64,000 bases of DNA from Candidatus Scybalocola faecipullorum (GCA_018716485.1 DVJY01000071.1:35622-99621), one strand, 5' to 3'. Counted from the stretch's first letter, positions 1-8,795 are shown. Notes: generated by a model not told the origin, from the letters alone. Numbers and translations: made by a program.

Positions 1-508
1 GTCTGCTCATAAGCCTGAAATCCGCATGATTATAAACTGTATTTGCCCCCATAAGCCTCATAAACTTATAAAATCCCTGCGCAGTCATCCGCTTAAACGC
101 CGTATCTTTTTTTCGTGAACTCCGGACGCCGTAAACAATATCAAATCCTTCCGACGCCCGGTCAATCATTTCTTCAATCACAGAAATATCATCCTGAAGA
201 TCTGCATCAATAGAAATTGTAATATCCGAAAGATCCTTTGATGCCGTCAGTCCGGCCAAAAGCGCGTTTTGATGCCCCACATTGCCGGCCAGTTTTAAAC
301 CACATACCCATGAATTTGTTTTATATTCATTTTCAATCAACTCCCATGTACGATCTTTACTCCCGTCATTGACAAAAAGTATGAAGCTGTCATCGCTGAT
401 TTTTTTCTTTTGATTCAAATCAATCATTAAACCAGTTAATTGAGCCGCTGTATCTTTAAACACTTCCTGCTCGTTATAACATGGTACAACTATCGCCAAG
501 CGAAACAT
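1..508 (-). CDS. Family 2 glycosyltransferase (partial, C-terminus outside window)
   Basis: A GT-A fold glycosyltransferase of the DPM1/GtrB type, expected to move a sugar from a nucleotide donor to a polyprenyl-phosphate or surface glycan. The N-terminus reads MFRLAIVVPCYNE, the usual opening of GT2 enzymes, followed by FVNDGSKDRT and SIDADLQDD, which carry the donor- and metal-binding aspartates (DXD-like). Only about 169 codons are in the window; the membrane anchor expected at the C-terminus in this family is missing because of the window edge. The start at 508 has AAGGAGA about 11 nt upstream; an in-frame ATG at 517 is too close to that site. It follows the GH25 gene by about 20 nt and probably shares its transcript. 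Confidence 0.85.
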   Translation of the reverse strand, partial: MFRLAIVVPCYNEQEVFKDTAAQLTGLMIDLNQKKKISDDSFILFVNDGSKDRTWELIENEYKTNSWVCGLKLAGNVGHQNALLAGLTASKDLSDITISIDADLQDDISVIEEMIDRASEGFDIVYGVRSSRKKDTAFKRMTAQGFYKFMRLMGANTVYNHADFRLMSR

Positions 509-529
509 AAAACGCATATCTCCTTTGTA

Positions 530-2527
530 TCAGGCTTTCAAAACACCCGTCCTTGTATCAAAATAATATGTCTTTCCGTCAATTTTATACGTTCCATATA
601 CCATACGGCCATTTTCATCATAATAATACGTATTACCGTGATGTTTTGTCCAGCCTGTTGCCATTTCTCCTGTATCTTCATCAAAATAACGCCAGCTGCC
701 GGAAGTATATTTCTCACCATAAATCTTTACACCGGTAACTTCATCAAACCCATATGTTTTGCCGTCGATGGTCCGAATACCGTAATTCATCTTACCGTCA
801 GTTCCGTAATAATATTCATGATTATGGTGCTTTGTCCAACCCGTTGCCATTTTTCCTGTATCTTCATCAAAATAACGCCAACCGCCAACGGTATATTTCT
901 CGCCATAAATTTTTACGCCGGTTACTTCATCAAATCCATACGTTACACCGTCAATGGTCTGAATGCCGTATAACATACGACCATTTTTATCATAGTAATA
1001 TTCATGGCCATGATGCCTTGTCCAGCCTGTCGCCATCACACCGGCATCTTCCTCGAAGTACCGCCATGCACCTTCAATATACTTTTCGCCATATATTTTC
1101 ACGCCGGTTACTTCATCAAATCCATACGTTACACCGTCAATGGTCTGAATACCGTATAACATACATCCATTCTTATCGTAATAGTATTCGCGGACATGCT
1201 CTGTCCAGCCTGTCGCCATTTCTCCTGTTTCTTCGTCAAAATAACGCCACGCGCCTGCAATATACTTTTCACCGTATATTTTTACACCGGTCACATCATC
1301 AAATCCGTACGTTACGCCGTCAATCGTATAGATACCATGAACCATTCGGCCTTCGCTGTCATAATAGTATTCATTGCCGTGATGCTTTGTCCAGCCTGTC
1401 GCCATCGTTCCGTCACTGTAGAAATAGTACCATGATCCATTAATACATTTTTCTGTACCCTGCGTATTGTCCTGATCTTCCTCACTGTAATATTCCAGAT
1501 CCAAATCCACATTAGTGCTGATGCCGTCGATTTTTCCCTGTGATGTAAACTGCCACATTCTGAACTCACCGGCATATGATGTGATTGTTCCTTTCACAGC
1601 GTCATAAGACGGATATTCTACGCCCCAGTCAGTATAATACGGATAGTGCGCCACCCACATATCAAACAGTGATTCAAGACGGCTTGTTTCCCAATTATTT
1701 TCATTTTCATAGCCGCTCTTGCTTGCATACATCATGGCATCGTAGCCGCCCTGCTCAACGCGGTTCAAAAATGCAATGGCATTATCTGTACGCGCTGTTT
1801 TGGAAAGGCCATAAGTACGGTAATCAGGATTATCGAATCCTTCACAGTCATAGACAATCGGATATGTCACATTATAGTCATCAAGAATATCCATCACATA
1901 TTCCGCTTCTTCGACAGCTTCTTCTTCATTAATAGCCGTTGAGAAGAAATAAGCGCCGATTTTCACACCGGCTTTCTGAGCGCCTGCCAAATTATTCAGC
2001 GCCTGTGAATCTATAACAATTCTTCCTGTACCGTAGCCTCTGTAGCCGATTCGGATAATTGCAAAATCCACACCGGCATTTTTTACTTTATTCCAATCAA
2101 TAGTTCCGTTAAATTCAGACACATCAATGCCATAAGCTTTGATCTCTTTTTGCTCCTGCTCTGAAAATGTCTGTATATCAAATCCTTCTCTGGCAGCATC
2201 TCTGTAGTTTCTGTCCGCCTCCGGATCGTCGTTGGCCTGCTGCGTTTCACTTTGTGTCCCGGTTTCCGTCTCGGCAGCTTCGGTCTCGGTTATCTCAGTT
2301 TCTGTTTCAGTCCCGGCCTGTTCAGTTTCCGTCTCAGTCTGTACAGCCTCTGTTTCTTCGGCTTCTGTCTGAAGATTTTCTGTCTCGGCTTCCGTCTCAG
2401 TCTGCTGCGTCTCACTCTCAGTCTGTACGGCAACTTCTCCTGCCATAGCAGATGCCGGATAGACCGATGTACTGATCAGTGCCGCTGCTGTCAGCAGTAT
2501 AAAACCTTTTCTAAATCTGTTAAACAT
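530..2527 (-). CDS. Secreted GH25 lysozyme with five wall-binding repeats
   Basis: Predicted exported N-acetylmuramidase acting on peptidoglycan. Residues 1-29 form a signal peptide, and about 35-105 are a Glu/Thr-rich low-complexity linker. Residues about 130-345 are the GH25 barrel: it starts YGIDVSEFNGTIDW and contains YPIVYDCEGF, which supplies the Asp/Glu pair typical of the family. From residue 360 to the end lie five repeats of about 61 residues (GxWRYF, ATGWT, YYYD, TYGFD) of the choline-binding/CW_binding type. The protein (665 aa) is long for a lysozyme because of the linker and repeats. A site resembling AAAGGAAA precedes the ATG. Neighbouring glf and deacetylase genes support a role in envelope remodelling. 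The ligand of the repeats is not evident. Confidence 0.9.
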   Translation of the reverse strand: MFNRFRKGFILLTAAALISTSVYPASAMAGEVAVQTESETQQTETEAETENLQTEAEETEAVQTETETEQAGTETETEITETEAAETETGTQSETQQANDDPEADRNYRDAAREGFDIQTFSEQEQKEIKAYGIDVSEFNGTIDWNKVKNAGVDFAIIRIGYRGYGTGRIVIDSQALNNLAGAQKAGVKIGAYFFSTAINEEEAVEEAEYVMDILDDYNVTYPIVYDCEGFDNPDYRTYGLSKTARTDNAIAFLNRVEQGGYDAMMYASKSGYENENNWETSRLESLFDMWVAHYPYYTDWGVEYPSYDAVKGTITSYAGEFRMWQFTSQGKIDGISTNVDLDLEYYSEEDQDNTQGTEKCINGSWYYFYSDGTMATGWTKHHGNEYYYDSEGRMVHGIYTIDGVTYGFDDVTGVKIYGEKYIAGAWRYFDEETGEMATGWTEHVREYYYDKNGCMLYGIQTIDGVTYGFDEVTGVKIYGEKYIEGAWRYFEEDAGVMATGWTRHHGHEYYYDKNGRMLYGIQTIDGVTYGFDEVTGVKIYGEKYTVGGWRYFDEDTGKMATGWTKHHNHEYYYGTDGKMNYGIRTIDGKTYGFDEVTGVKIYGEKYTSGSWRYFDEDTGEMATGWTKHHGNTYYYDENGRMVYGTYKIDGKTYYFDTRTGVLKA
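533..1450 (-). repeat. Five tandem wall-binding repeats within the GH25 gene
   Basis: Five direct repeats of roughly 183-186 bp encode the C-terminal repeats of the GH25 protein. The middle units are the most alike (shared TIDGVTYGFDEVTGVKIYGE), while the last ends in a divergent YYFDTRTG cap. Such an array can gain or lose units by recombination between copies. Confidence 0.85.
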
Positions 2528-2559
2528 CTTTTATGTTTCCTTTCTTCCAATCAAGTCCA

Positions 2560-3660
2560 TTAATTTCCAAGTTCTTTCTCTGCCAGATTAAAAGCGGATT
2601 CAATGACTTTATCCATATCATAATATTTATATTCCGCCAAACGTCCGCCCAAGATATAGTGATCCTGTGCTGCCCGGTCTCTATACTGCTCATAAAGTTT
2701 CTGATTTTTCTCGTCATTCATCGGGTAGTACGGCTCCATGCCCGGCGCCCATGCGGCAGGATATTCGCGGGTAATCACTGTTTTAGGCTGAGTACCGAAT
2801 TCAAAATGTTTATGTTCGATAACGCGTGTGTACGGTGTTTCTCTGTCTGTGAAGTTCATTACAGCAACGCCCTGATAATTTTCCTTGTCCAAGACCTCTG
2901 TTTCAAATTTAAGACTTCTGTACTCCAATTTTCCGAAACAATAGTCATACAATGAGTCCAGCGTACCCGTATACAGTACCTTGTCCCCCATTGCATTATA
3001 CATTTCTCTGTTTTCGTTATAATCAACGCCGGTTTTAATATCACAGCCTTCAAACAGTTTTTCAATCAGCACGTTGTAGCCGCCGATCGGGATTCCCTGA
3101 TATAAATCGTTAAAATAATTATTATCATATGTATATCTGACCGGAAGTCGGCGGATAATAAATGCCGGAAGGTCTTTGCAGTCTCTGCCCCACTGTTTTT
3201 CAGTGTAACCTTTGACAAGCTTTTCATATATATCCGTGCCCACAAGGCTGATTGCCTGCTCTTCCAAGTTTTTCGGCTCTCCGGTAATTTTTTGTTTCTG
3301 GGTTTCAATGATTTCTTTTGCCTCATCCGGTGTGGCAATACCCCACATCTTGCTGAATGTATTCATATTAAAAGGCATATTGTAAATCTCTCCGTGATAA
3401 TTGGCTACCGGAGAATTTGTATAGCGGTTAAATTCCGCAAGGCTGTTGACAAAATCCCATACTTTTCTATTGCTTGTGTGAAAAATATGCGCACCGTATT
3501 TGTGAACGTGAATGCCTTCCACATCTTCACAATAAATATTACCGCCGATAGTATCACGTTTTTCAATAACAAGGCATGTCTTCCCCTTTTTCACCGCATG
3601 CCAGCAAAATACACCGCTGAACAAACCGGCGCCGACAACAACATAATCATATTTTTTCAT
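2560..3660 (-). CDS. glf: UDP-galactopyranose mutase
   Basis: Flavoenzyme converting UDP-galactopyranose to UDP-galactofuranose, the donor for galactofuranose-containing surface glycans. The N-terminus has the FAD dinucleotide-binding motif VVVGAGLFSGV followed by the acidic strand end VIEKRDTIGGN. The GAHIFHTSN stretch, the EKQWGRD segment and a C-terminal GGRLAEYKYYDMDKV segment fit the family, and 366 aa is a normal length. The gene sits between two wall-acting enzymes. Its start codon lies only a few bases beyond a 59-nt element that is almost identical to one in front of modA; the GAAAGAGGAAA at the end of this element acts as the ribosome-binding site. Confidence 0.95.
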   Translation of the reverse strand: MKKYDYVVVGAGLFSGVFCWHAVKKGKTCLVIEKRDTIGGNIYCEDVEGIHVHKYGAHIFHTSNRKVWDFVNSLAEFNRYTNSPVANYHGEIYNMPFNMNTFSKMWGIATPDEAKEIIETQKQKITGEPKNLEEQAISLVGTDIYEKLVKGYTEKQWGRDCKDLPAFIIRRLPVRYTYDNNYFNDLYQGIPIGGYNVLIEKLFEGCDIKTGVDYNENREMYNAMGDKVLYTGTLDSLYDYCFGKLEYRSLKFETEVLDKENYQGVAVMNFTDRETPYTRVIEHKHFEFGTQPKTVITREYPAAWAPGMEPYYPMNDEKNQKLYEQYRDRAAQDHYILGGRLAEYKYYDMDKVIESAFNLAEKELGN

Positions 3661-3662
3661 GC

Positions 3663-3721
3663 TTTCCTCTTTCCTGACGCACCTGCTGCGTCAATAATGA
3701 TAGATTTGGAAGTTTACTTCC
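3663..3721 (-). repeat. 59-nt leader repeat, copy 1 (upstream of glf)
   Basis: Matches 15582-15640 at 57 of 59 positions, in the same orientation and the same place relative to a start codon. It contains two hairpins: a 6-bp stem GACGCA/TGCGTC, and a palindrome centred on GGAAGTTTACTTCC. On the minus strand the end next to glf carries the GAAAGAGGAAA ribosome-binding site. Confidence 0.85.
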
Positions 3722-3743
3722 AAACATTTTCCTCCTGAAACTA

Positions 3744-4880
3744 CTATTTATAAAAACTATAATATACATGTCCATCCTGAAGTTCAATATTTCTGGCCCT
3801 TGCCAGTTCACTGACTGTCACAAGCTGATAACCTTTTTCTATTAATTTCGGTATGATTGTTTCCGAGGCTTCAGCTGTCTGTTTATATAAATCATGCATC
3901 AATACGATATCTCCGTCTTTCACATGATCGAGCACCGCTTCAACCGTTTTTTCGGCATCTTTTGTCTCCCAGTCTTTCGTATCGATCGACCAGTAGATCA
4001 TTGGCATATCTGCCTCCTCCTGAACAGCAGTATTATAGAATCCGCCCGGCGGACGCATCAGTGTCGGGCGGATACCCGTAATTGATTCAATGGTATCGCT
4101 GGTATGATCCAGCTGATAGTTAATGCCGTCTCTGTCCAAATTCGAAAGCCACTGATGTTCCCATGTATGATTGGCAAGCTCACAATCTAAAGAGACAATT
4201 CTTTTTTCCGTTTCCGGATATGTACTCACCTGACTGCCGATCTGGAAAAATGTTGCTTTCGCATGATACTTTTCAAGAATATCCAAAATTTTATCTGTAT
4301 GTGCCGACGGTCCGTCATCATAAGTAAGGGCAACCATCGGTTTTGAAATATCCACGTTTAATTCCTGATATTCACCGGTATCACTGTCAAACCAGCATAC
4401 TTTTCCGTCAATTTCTTTTTTCCCGAATACTTGACTGCCGTCACTGTCATAATAATACATCTTTCCATCCCGTTTAATCCAGCCGACCGCCATATTGCCT
4501 TCATCATCAAAATAATACGTCTTACCCGCGATACTTAGAGTTCCGGTCACAAGCGCACCATCCTCTCCGAAATACCTTCTCTGTCCGCCAAAATTTTCCC
4601 AATAATTGCGTTTCATATAATTCAAACGATCGTCAAAAACATATTGTTTCCCGTCAATCTCCGCAGCGCCGCGGCTTTTAGCGCCATTTTCATCATAATA
4701 ATAGTCATGCCCTCTGTCAGTGACCCACTGGTTTTTATATTCTGCAGACTGACGCTTTTTTCCCAAAGGACGAACAGTTCGCCCCACCATTGCCGTCGAC
4801 GGGTACAGACTCACTGCCGCATAAACAAACGCTGCAAGCAGCGCCGCTGTAATAAAAAATATCATAAGTATCTTTTTCAT
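3744..4880 (-). CDS. Polysaccharide deacetylase with N-terminal wall-binding repeats
   Basis: Membrane-anchored or secreted NodB-family deacetylase, probably acting on peptidoglycan or another N-acetylated wall polymer. Residues 1-24 are a signal/anchor helix. About 45-170 hold CW-binding-type repeats (YYYDENG, YYFDDEGN, AVGWIKRDGK). The NodB domain fills about 180-370: motif 1 is TYDDGPS with the catalytic and metal-binding Asp pair, motif 2 NHTWEH gives the HxxxH metal site, motif 3 is RPPGGFYN, and IVLMHD near the end gives the last His. The repeat domain resembles that of the nearby GH25 protein, suggesting both bind the same wall ligand. Exact substrate is not visible from sequence. Confidence 0.9.
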   Translation of the reverse strand: MKKILMIFFITAALLAAFVYAAVSLYPSTAMVGRTVRPLGKKRQSAEYKNQWVTDRGHDYYYDENGAKSRGAAEIDGKQYVFDDRLNYMKRNYWENFGGQRRYFGEDGALVTGTLSIAGKTYYFDDEGNMAVGWIKRDGKMYYYDSDGSQVFGKKEIDGKVCWFDSDTGEYQELNVDISKPMVALTYDDGPSAHTDKILDILEKYHAKATFFQIGSQVSTYPETEKRIVSLDCELANHTWEHQWLSNLDRDGINYQLDHTSDTIESITGIRPTLMRPPGGFYNTAVQEEADMPMIYWSIDTKDWETKDAEKTVEAVLDHVKDGDIVLMHDLYKQTAEASETIIPKLIEKGYQLVTVSELARARNIELQDGHVYYSFYK

Positions 4881-4910
4881 AAATCACCATAATTATTAAA
4901 GTATAATCCC

Positions 4911-4935
4911 TGCACGATGTGCAATCATTATATCA
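4911..4935 (-). promoter_or_regulatory. Hairpin plus -10-like motif upstream of the deacetylase
   Basis: TGCAC-GAT-GTGCA (4911-4923) forms a 5-bp stem with a 3-nt loop. It is followed by AATCATTATATCA, whose minus strand contains TATAAT (4927-4932). The 17 nt at 4919-4935 are identical to 41783-41799 in front of the YhaO-like gene, again with a short hairpin directly beside the TATAAT. No good -35 was found 17 nt away here. Confidence 0.5.
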
Positions 4936-5044
4936 TACATACCTTTGTTTTTCCTAGCCATTTATTACAAAATTATGACATTTTCCAGTAGATTTGTTAA
5001 TATTTTCCAGTCAATTATATTTCACCGGCAGCTGTGCATATTTT

Positions 5045-7270
5045 TCAGCCTGATATTTCGCAGATTCGCTCTGCCAGAGATGAATAACGCTTCTGCTCAC
5101 TGCCGTTTTCGATCATTGCCTGCACTGCTGCATCACTGCCCACAATCGCCACACAAGTTTTGGCCCGCGTCACAGCGGTATACAAAATATTTCTGTTAAA
5201 CAACATTCGCGGACCGGAAAGCAGCGGTATAATAACCGCCGGATACTCACTGCCTTGAGATTTATGTATTGTAATGGCATAAGCCAGTTCCAGTTCATCC
5301 AACTGTGCAAACGGATAAACAATCTTTCGGCCTTCATCGAATTCAACTGTCATCTGCTCCGAAAAAAGATTCACAGACTGAATAATCCCCATATCTCCGT
5401 TAAATACGCCGACGCCTTTATCAATTGTCACACCGTAATTGCCTGTAATTTCCCATTCAAGCTGATAATTATTTTTTATCTGCATCACTTTATCGCCTTC
5501 GCGGAAAGTACAGCCGTGGGCTTCTTTTTCCCGCTTATTTTCTGAAGGCGGATTCAAAAAATTCTGAAGTACCTGATTCAGTTTTTCAACACCCAGCTCT
5601 CCTTTGCGCATCGGTGTCAGCACTTGAATCTCATATGGCACCGCATGTACATTCGGCGGAAGCTTGTCTCTGATCAGCGCCCCCATGACACCCAGAATAC
5701 TCTGGGTATCGTAACGCTTAAGGCAGAAAAAATCTGTTGTTTTATGCTCCAAATCCAGCTGCTGTCCGGCATTAATTTTATGTGCGTTTGTAATAATCGC
5801 ACTTTCCATAGCCTGACGAAAAATTTTAGTTAACATAACTACATTAAAGCAATGGGAACGGATCATGTCTTTCAGCACATTGCCCGGCCCGACACTTGGC
5901 AGCTGATTCACATCACCGACAAGAATCAGACGCGTTCCCGGGAGAATTGCTTTCAGCAAAAAATTCAGCAGATTAATGTCAACCATAGACATCTCATCAA
6001 TAATGACCGCATCAGCCTCCAGCGGATTATTTTCATTGCGTTCAAACCGTGCCGCCGTGCTGTCCGAAGGCGCCCCCGAAAGTTCCAGCATACGGTGGAT
6101 TGTCTGCGCCTCATACCCCGTCGCCTCTGACATCCTTTTGGCAGCCCGCCCCGTCGGCGCCGCCAGACGGATCTCCAAACCTTCATATTCAAAATACTTG
6201 ATAATAGCGTTGATTGTCGTTGTCTTTCCGGTACCCGGTCCGCCGGTAATAATGAGCACGCCGTTTCCTGCTGCTTCCGCCACGGCCATTTTCTGCATTT
6301 CATCAAGACTCAGCCCTTCATCAGCTTCAATTCTTGTAATCATACGCCTGACAGCAGGCATATCCACGTCGTATTTTAAATTCAGCTGACATAGCATCCT
6401 CGCCGCATTTAATTCCTGATAGTAATAAGCAGCGGCATATACAGCTCTCTGCCCATCTGTTTCTTTAATAATGATTTTCTTATCCATGCTCAAATCCGTC
6501 AGATGCTTTTTTATATATTCGGCGTCAATCTCCAAAAGCTTGGCTGCCGAAGCAATCAGTGCATCTTCGGGCAGATATGTATGTCCGTTTAGGGAGGCCT
6601 GCTGCAAAGCATAAATAATGCCGCTTCGTATACGGTAATCAGAATTAGATCCGATACCGGCCCTGACGGCAATCTCATCAGCCAGCTTAAATCCGATGCC
6701 AGAAATATCCTCGGCCAGCCGATACGGATTTTCTTTGATAATATCATATAGTTTCTCATGATATTCATTGTAAATTTTAACAGCAAACGTGGTAGAAATA
6801 CCATATTTTTCCAAAAACATCATTGCCTGACGCATATCCTGTTTTTCGTGGAACTGCACATAAATATCCTGCGCTTTCCGTTCACTGATCCCTTTAATTT
6901 CTGACAAACGCTCCGGTTCTTCCTCAATGATTCTGAATGTATCCTCTTTAAATTTTTTTACAATCTTTCCGGCCAGCGCCGGGCCGATACCCTTAATGAC
7001 GCCGGAACCTAAATAGCGCTCCACTGAATAAATATCCTCGGGCATCTCCACCACATAGCTGTCGATTCTGAACTGGCGGCCGTAAACCGGATGTTCCACA
7101 TACTGCCCTTCTGCCTTAATATATTCGCCCTCGCTGATTGCCGGGAGCATACCGACACAGGCAATTTCCCTGCCCTGAGCCATCAGATTCAGTACCGTAT
7201 AGCCATTGGTTTCATTTTGAAAAATAATATGTTCAATCAATCCCTGTATTTCTTCCACCGTTTTTATCAC
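5045..7270 (-). CDS. recD2: RecD2-type ATP-dependent 5'-3' DNA helicase
   Basis: Superfamily 1B helicase of the RecD2 (YrrC) family, which works without RecBC in DNA repair and replication-fork maintenance. The N-terminal third (about 1-330) holds the OB-like and helix-hairpin-helix region (LGSGVIKGIGPALAGKIV, LSEIKGISERKAQDI). The motor follows: Walker A GGPGTGKTTTINAI, Walker B DAVIIDEMSMVD, LILVGDVNQLPSVGPG, and the C-terminal motif AYAITIHKSQGSEYPAVI with a final TAVTRAK. Length 741 aa is typical. The start appears to be GTG at 7270, very close to GGAGA; a second in-frame GTG four codons later has better spacing. It follows mreB after a terminator-like hairpin. Confidence 0.92.
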   Translation of the reverse strand: MIKTVEEIQGLIEHIIFQNETNGYTVLNLMAQGREIACVGMLPAISEGEYIKAEGQYVEHPVYGRQFRIDSYVVEMPEDIYSVERYLGSGVIKGIGPALAGKIVKKFKEDTFRIIEEEPERLSEIKGISERKAQDIYVQFHEKQDMRQAMMFLEKYGISTTFAVKIYNEYHEKLYDIIKENPYRLAEDISGIGFKLADEIAVRAGIGSNSDYRIRSGIIYALQQASLNGHTYLPEDALIASAAKLLEIDAEYIKKHLTDLSMDKKIIIKETDGQRAVYAAAYYYQELNAARMLCQLNLKYDVDMPAVRRMITRIEADEGLSLDEMQKMAVAEAAGNGVLIITGGPGTGKTTTINAIIKYFEYEGLEIRLAAPTGRAAKRMSEATGYEAQTIHRMLELSGAPSDSTAARFERNENNPLEADAVIIDEMSMVDINLLNFLLKAILPGTRLILVGDVNQLPSVGPGNVLKDMIRSHCFNVVMLTKIFRQAMESAIITNAHKINAGQQLDLEHKTTDFFCLKRYDTQSILGVMGALIRDKLPPNVHAVPYEIQVLTPMRKGELGVEKLNQVLQNFLNPPSENKREKEAHGCTFREGDKVMQIKNNYQLEWEITGNYGVTIDKGVGVFNGDMGIIQSVNLFSEQMTVEFDEGRKIVYPFAQLDELELAYAITIHKSQGSEYPAVIIPLLSGPRMLFNRNILYTAVTRAKTCVAIVGSDAAVQAMIENGSEQKRYSSLAERICEISG

Positions 7271-7275
7271 TCTCC

Positions 7276-7309
7276 AAAAAATGTACTGCCAAATATTCGG
7301 CAGTACATT
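7276..7309 (-). terminator. Rho-independent terminator after mreB
   Basis: Perfect 11-bp stem AATGTACTGCC/GGCAGTACATT (7280-7290 and 7299-7309) followed on the minus strand by a run of T. It ends only a few bases before the recD2 start, so the recD2 ribosome-binding site abuts the T-tract and recD2 probably depends on read-through or an internal promoter. Confidence 0.75.
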
Positions 7310-7320
7310 GAAATTTTCCT

Positions 7321-8340
7321 TTACATTTCTTTGCTCTCCGGCATTTTCTTTCCCATTTTACAGGCAGCGGCTGACTGTGCGTAACATCCCGTGCCTATAG
7401 CCACAACAGACATCGGGTCTTGGGCGATTGTCGTTTGTATACCGACCGTATTTTCAATCAGCCGGTCGAAACCATACAAAAGACTGCCTCCTCCTGTCAT
7501 CACAATGCCTCTTCGCGCAATATCCGCAGCCAATTCAGGCGGTGTACGCTCCAGCACCTGCCGGATTCCAGAAACAATGATCTGCGCCGGAGCCATGAAA
7601 GCTTCCATGGCCTCTTCTGACGTAAATTGTATTGTCTTTGGCAATCCTGTCAGCTGATTTCTTCCATGGACTTTTATGATTTTTGCTTCAATAAAAGGAC
7701 ATACGCATCCTGCCTGCTTTTTTATTTCTTCCGCGGTACATTTACCGATCAGCATATTATGCTTTTTCTTAATATAGCGTATCAGAGCCTCATCAAAATT
7801 ATCCCCGGCCACTCGAACGGAGGTGCTGATCACTGTCTCATTCATAGAAATTACCGCAATATCTGTTGTTCCTCCGCCGATATCTACGATCAAACTGCCG
7901 ACCGGCCGTGAAATATCGATGCCTGCACCGATAGCGCCCGCCACAGGTTCCTCAACAATCTGTACTTCTCTGGCTCCGGCGCGGACTGCAGCCTCAACAA
8001 CCGCTCTTTTTTCCACTTCTGTCGCACCGCTGGGCACGCATATACTTAATCTCGGTTTTTTAAAATGTTTTTTGCTTAGCGCTTTCTCTATAAAATACTT
8101 CAGCATCTGGCCGGCTGCCTTATCATCAGAAATCACACCCCGGCTCAGCGGACGGATGGCTGCGATATTTCCCGGAGTCCGCCCGATCATCATCTGTGCT
8201 TCCTCGCCAATGGCTTGAATTTCCTGAGTGTCTTTGTCATATGCGACAACCGACGGCTCATTGACCACTATGCCTCTGCCGCGTACATAAACAAGCACAC
8301 TGGCTGTTCCCAAGTCAATACCGATATCGGAGACAAGCAT
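7321..8340 (-). CDS. mreB: MreB/Mbl-family actin-like cell-shape protein
   Basis: Bacterial actin homologue that polymerises along the membrane and guides the cell-wall elongation machinery. The protein opens DIGIDLGTASVLVYVRGRG, the phosphate-1 loop of the actin fold; DIGGGTTDIAVIS is phosphate-2 and GIVMTGGGSLLYG is the adenosine motif. The start at 8340 gives about 339 aa, a normal MreB length, and has GGAAGGAGGAGGAGCA immediately upstream; an upstream in-frame ATG would add an unrelated extension. It is not followed by mreC/mreD, so it may be one of several paralogues (Mbl or MreBH type). A good promoter lies at 8407-8435 and a terminator follows. Confidence 0.9.
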   Translation of the reverse strand: MLVSDIGIDLGTASVLVYVRGRGIVVNEPSVVAYDKDTQEIQAIGEEAQMMIGRTPGNIAAIRPLSRGVISDDKAAGQMLKYFIEKALSKKHFKKPRLSICVPSGATEVEKRAVVEAAVRAGAREVQIVEEPVAGAIGAGIDISRPVGSLIVDIGGGTTDIAVISMNETVISTSVRVAGDNFDEALIRYIKKKHNMLIGKCTAEEIKKQAGCVCPFIEAKIIKVHGRNQLTGLPKTIQFTSEEAMEAFMAPAQIIVSGIRQVLERTPPELAADIARRGIVMTGGGSLLYGFDRLIENTVGIQTTIAQDPMSVVAIGTGCYAQSAAACKMGKKMPESKEM

Positions 8341-8406
8341 TGCTCCTCCTCCTTCCAAAACTATAGAATCTATTACAGTATGCCCGGGAAATGCCAATTT
8401 AAACCC

Positions 8407-8435
8407 ATCATAGCATTAGCCTTTAATTTGGTCAA
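8407..8435 (-). promoter_or_regulatory. Predicted housekeeping promoter of mreB
   Basis: On the minus strand TTGACC (8430-8435) and TATGAT (8407-8412) are separated by 17 nt and lie about 65 nt before the mreB start. Confidence 0.7.
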
Positions 8436-8510
8436 GTGAATGGGCCCGCCCGCTGAATAAGTTTTTAAATTCTGTTCCTGTCCGGTATCCGGTTTTCGGG
8501 TCTATTGCAC

Positions 8511-8555
8511 AAAAAAAATGGGGAACACCAATTCTCAATTTAATTAGTGCTCCCC
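8511..8555 (-). terminator. Terminator of the orphan unit
   Basis: A 13-bp stem (8543-8555 with 8520-8532, two G-U pairs) followed on the minus strand by eight T residues: a textbook Rho-independent terminator. Confidence 0.85.
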
Positions 8556-8704
8556 ACTTAGGCTATTTCCTCACTGTGCATTGGACTATACCTCTTTTTC
8601 AAATTCTCTGTATTTCGTCCTTTGTTTATATCCCTTCCCCGGGATCAGGTCCTGTTATCCATTCGGATAAAAAATTACGTTGCTGGCGGTTTGTACCTCC
8701 TTCT

Positions 8705-8761
8705 TTAAGATTTCTTTTTTAGAAAAGCTTTAACGTTTTCTAAGACTTTTTTGTACCTCAT
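8705..8761 (-). CDS. Possible 18-residue peptide inside the orphan unit
   Basis: ATG at 8761 opens a frame reading MRYKKVLENVKAFLKKKS. It is preceded by GAGGAAAGG, but with about 14 nt spacing. The product would be a short, very basic, possibly helical peptide. A heptamer of the slippery type (A AAA AAG) lies within its last codons, and a second GGAGGT follows the stop. I do not recognise the sequence, and its small size means it may be a chance frame in a structured RNA. Confidence 0.35.
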   Translation of the reverse strand: MRYKKVLENVKAFLKKKS

Positions 8762-8795
8762 CTTTCTTATAAAACCTTTCCTCTTTGATGGTTCT

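Larger units (their letters stand above)
8511..8789 (-). ncRNA. Orphan transcription unit, candidate small RNA or small-peptide mRNA
   Basis: The 8341-9052 gap holds a complete transcription unit of about 280 nt on the minus strand: a near-consensus promoter at 8796-8824 and a strong terminator at 8511-8555. Inside are an 18-codon reading frame (8705-8761), a second strong GGAGGT at 8695-8700 with no ordinary start codon just after it, and a short open frame ending at 8586 without an ATG. I could not match it to tmRNA, 6S RNA, SRP RNA or RNase P RNA motifs. Either a regulatory RNA or a leader-like mRNA for small peptides is possible. Confidence 0.55.

Noticed and set aside
754..1443. Long plus-strand reading frame opposite the GH25 repeats
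   Set aside because: It is a shadow of the repetitive GH25 coding sequence, rich in His/Ser/Arg, with no ribosome-binding site and no protein-like character.
533..1450. CRISPR array
   Set aside because: Repeats are 183-186 bp, coding and in frame, without spacers.
8511..8789. SRP RNA, 6S RNA, tmRNA or RNase P RNA in the orphan unit
   Set aside because: The SRP tetraloop region, the tmRNA ends and tag, and RNase P conserved cores were not found, and the predicted overall fold is not a 6S-like rod as far as can be judged by eye.
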